Source: Allium sativum (Eukaryota; Streptophyta; Magnoliopsida; Asparagales; Amaryllidaceae). From it: 64,000 nucleotides of DNA. The notes under the pieces are model-generated. The model was not told the origin of the DNA. It was given only the letters and a program-made list of their open reading frames with translations, and did no database searches. The position numbers and the translations under genes were made by a program. Location of the stretch: assembly GCA_030737875.1 (NCBI GenBank), contig CM060921.1, positions 406,574,192-406,638,191 of the forward strand, written 5' to 3'. This document shows positions 61,132 to 64,000 of this stretch, in pieces; positions within the stretch are counted from its first letter, which is position 1, and each line of letters opens with the position of its first letter.

Positions 61132-61325
61132 GCTGAAACGAAAAAGGAAAGATTCAATACAAAAAGGACTAAAGGAAAGATATATGGCTCTTGGGGTTAT
61201 GCTCTCTAAAATATACTTTTCTCTTGAAAATACTCTCCTTAAAACATACTTTTGAAAGTATTTCTTTATAAAAGTTGCTTTGAAAAATAGTTTTTCAAAA
61301 TTCATATCTGTTCTGGTAACATTCA
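61132..61325 (-). other. Leader of element A
   Basis: Untranslated stretch between primer site and gag ATG, AT-rich with several TTTTGAAAA runs, matching the leaders of B and C. Confidence 0.7.
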
Positions 61326-61337
61326 GCTCTGATACCA
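61326..61337 (-). other. Primer-binding site of A
   Basis: Minus strand TGGTATCAGAGC, two bases from the LTR end at 61,340. Confidence 0.93.
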
Positions 61338-62664
61338 CGTGTAACACTCCACGTCCATTAATGTCACTCGCAAAGGGAATGCATTAACTTCCATGGAGCA
61401 TTTTAAGTGAATATAGAATAGAAAATCACAACAAGACAGATATTAAGCAGTACTTGAAAATTCAAAACTTTATTTATTGCAGCAGAAGGTAAATATGTTT
61501 GGTTACATCATCAAAACCATAAACTAAAGTCAAGTACATCATATCCATCTTGATAAAACAAAGCACATAATCTGAAAGACATAATCCCCAACATTAAAAT
61601 AGCCATAATTAAAGAGAAGCTGAACTTTACTTTAGCGGTCCAAGAAATCTTCTAAAAGCAGTCCAAAATCAAGCTCCACTGGTGCTAGTTCCAACCTGAG
61701 CACCTGGGGGGGGGGGGGGAAGGGAAGAGATGGAAAAAGGGGGGTCAGACATAAAGTCTGGTGAGTGCGATAATTCTAACAATGTAATTAACAAAGTAAC
61801 TAGGCTAAGGCATAAGTTGGAAAATAAGGAAATGATCATGAACCATTGAGTATGGCAGAGTAAATAAGGAAGCAGGATGATCAACGATATCGTTAAGCGC
61901 ACCTAAACCACTATAGGATGATTACTAAACTATACCAACACTATGGGATAATTGCTATACTGCACCGCCACTAGTATACTGCACCACCACTAGTCACCCT
62001 AAGGTTGATCCCGCCTACAGACTTAATAATGATATTGGTAGTTTCGTGCACCCCTAGCTGCCTTCATAGGTGTCGTCTGCCCCTATCTCCACTAGGTGTA
62101 CCCACTACCCCCAAGCGATCGGCTCCCTAACTCGTAGATACCCATGCTGGCCCCACAGTGGGGTGTATCACTCCCCAAAGTGGCAACCCGATACAACCAA
62201 CAATGCACGGCTTATACCTACACGATGCAACAACGTCTTACCTACCAGCCCGGGTCCACACACGCATATGAATCCGTTGGAGTTGCGTTGCCACCGCTAA
62301 CCCGGTTTGGCCTTTTACAGTCAAGCCCAGTATGCGTGTCCCGTCCTCGACATGGGTCGAGCCCACAAAGATACGTATGGGTTACTGGTTGAAACGGGCC
62401 CTCATTACTTGACACAAGCTATCCACCTAAGCCTAGTCCCCTCTAGTACATCCCACTTAACCCACTTCTTATTCATGTTTTAATTACATGTTTCAATTTT
62501 GGTTAAGTGTTTCTAATCGTATTTCCAAATGCCACCCAAGGCACCCACTAGATTCCACATGTCACCCAAGGCACCCACTTAACCCCCTCATGTCCCACTA
62601 CATGCTTATCTGGTTAAGAGTTTCTTAATTCATTAAGACCGTAACCTCATAAAGACCTCTCACA

Positions 62665-62859
62665 TTAGACTGGAATTTGTGGCAGTTGGATTTGCCAGGC
62701 GGGTCCGGGCAGTCTTACACCACAAAAGAGTCTAACCTCATGTCTTTACAATTGTTACATATTTAGTTTATGCCTAAAACATCTCACATTAGACTGGCAT
62801 TTGTGGCAGCTGGATTTGCCGGGCGGGTCCGGGCATTCTTACACCACAAAAGAGTCTAA
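62665..62859 (-). other. Covarying hairpin, two tandem copies (A LTR)
   Basis: Each copy: outer TTAGACT with AGTCTAA, inner TTTGTGG with CCACAAA (62,676-62,682 with 62,720-62,726; 62,800-62,806 with 62,844-62,850), and a loop holding GGCGGGTCCGGGCA. The unit is duplicated with about 124-bp spacing, which is not seen in B or C. Confidence 0.75.
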
Positions 62860-63269
62860 CCTCGTGTCTTAGACGATTATTTATTCCTAATTAATCATTC
62901 CCCAATTTGAATTACTTTCCCTATTCAAATTATCAATCAATTCCAAATTTAACGATGTCCATAATTGACTCAATTATGTCCATCCATTTGTGGTATGTAA
63001 AATCATACCAATTTTCACCCCAATTATATTTTATGCCTTTTAAGGCATTTATGCCAATTAAACCTTTTTAATATTATCCCCTTTACCCCCACATAGTACG
63101 TTTGTTCGTTTAACGTAAAATATAAGTTAGACTCGAATAGTCTAACTCATGAAATAAAAGAAAACATCACAATATGTACACATAATTAAAACATAGATCT
63201 AACATAGGGGGTGAACTTGTATATATCAATGATATTCTACATCTAAAACTTGCATAGGCCAAAGTTACA

Positions 63270-63450
63270 ACTTACATAAATAATATATGTCATGGATCCA
63301 AATCTAAAGGTGTGAACTTGATGAGATAATGGCCACAAACTTGCATAAACATCATGTATAACATAGATCCAAACCTAAAGGTGTGAACTTGATGAAATAA
63401 TGGCCACAAACTTGCATAAACAACATATGTCATAGATCTATATCTAAAGG
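63270..63450. repeat. Imperfect tandem repeat, A LTR
   Basis: About two and a half copies of a 65-70-bp unit containing GGTGTGAACTTGATGA and GGCCACAAACTTGCATAAAC. Its position corresponds to the 60-bp array of the C LTR, but the sequence is different apart from ACAAACTTGCA. Confidence 0.75.
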
Positions 63451-64000
63451 GGTTAAACTTGCATAGGTAATAACATAACATGATTCATATCCAACTCATA
63501 AACTCACATATGTGATTTATACATCGCAACAATGGTGTAGACTAGTATCTAACATGTAAAGTATCATGTAGAATTTAGCATATGTCATAGCCTAACTTTC
63601 AATTAAATTCTCACATAAACTAGGTGTCATAATCATGTAAGTTCACATATAATTCTACCCAACTTGTATATGATTCATGTTTGAATCAAAATCTAAACTT
63701 GCATACATATGATTTATCATATGAGTTAATATAACAAACTAGCATAAGAAACATGATGATTCAACTAGACATAAGCCAATCATAGGATTATAACATGGGT
63801 GATAGCATCATAACTTTGCATCATAAATGATAGCATCATAACATAGTATCATAGAAATTACAACATAATTACAACATACAATCAACAATTCATATCACAT
63901 CCGAATTATCCGCATTATAACTCAATCCAATTCATTTATTAATTATTTTGCTAGGACTATCGAACTCACAACTCAAAAGCAGTCTTGAGTTCTGAATTCT

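Larger units (their letters stand above)
61340..64000 (-). mobile_element. 5' LTR of element A, cut by window edge
   Basis: The minus strand ends GGAGTGTTACA at 61,340. Only the last 2,661 bp are visible. Nearly identical to 24,797-25,533 over its first 740 bp. Contains the acceptor-like CAG (61,704-61,705), TTAAGT/ACTTAA elements (62,440-62,640), two copies of the covarying hairpin (62,665-62,735 and 62,789-62,859) and a 65-bp-type near-repeat (63,270-63,450). The 92-bp conserved block is not found in the expected place. Confidence 0.88.

Overview
The window is plant nuclear DNA made almost entirely of nested transposable elements. I see no ordinary host gene and no rRNA, tRNA or CRISPR locus. 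The plant assignment rests on three things: a CACTA (En/Spm) transposon with TNP2, DUF4218, DUF4216 and Transposase_24-type coding remnants; Ty3/gypsy chromovirus-type gag-pol; and repeated initiator-Met-tRNA primer sites (TGGTATCAGAGC) beside very long AT-rich LTRs. I cannot name the species.

Left part (1-24,563): a degenerate CACTA element on the minus strand. Its tnpD-like gene lies at 21,220-24,563. Its tnpA-like gene is split into three pieces (20,032-20,874, 6,387-6,671 and 1-263) by two later insertions. One is a 6.1-kb solo LTR (264-6,381) with a perfect 5-bp target duplication (ATGTC). The other is a complete element (6,677-20,026) with a perfect duplication (CAAGC). That element has ~6.1-6.5-kb LTRs and only 758 bp of non-coding interior, so it is a LARD-like non-autonomous element. 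Removing the second insertion restores an open tnpA reading frame.

Right part (24,797-64,000): a minus-strand gypsy chromovirus, 'A', carries gag, protease, RT, RNase H, integrase and chromodomain. Its 5' LTR starts at 61,340 and runs off the window; a near-identical LTR end at 24,797-25,533 is probably its 3' LTR. Three elements sit inside A. 'D' (43,863-58,297, plus strand) is a young giant-LTR LARD that splits pol. 'C' (minus strand, LTR 37,553-42,343) lies near the 3' end of A. 'B' (25,534-35,917, plus strand) lies in the 3' LTR of A. B and C are relatives of A that share the same shortened gag-pol. One large deletion joining B to C (35,918) explains the missing parts.

Two LTR families are present. 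Family 1 (solo LTR, E, D) has 6.1-6.9-kb LTRs; family 2 (A, B, C) has 4.5-4.8-kb LTRs. Both have unusually structured LTRs with repeated hairpins, tandem arrays and a shared UUCG-loop motif. In family 2 each LTR has a TATA box, a GTAAGT donor about 0.2 kb downstream, and a branch-point/pyrimidine/CAG acceptor about 0.35 kb before the LTR end. I therefore propose that most of the LTR is a leader intron; inside it lie a 92-bp highly conserved block and a hairpin with compensatory base changes. This is the observation I would test first.
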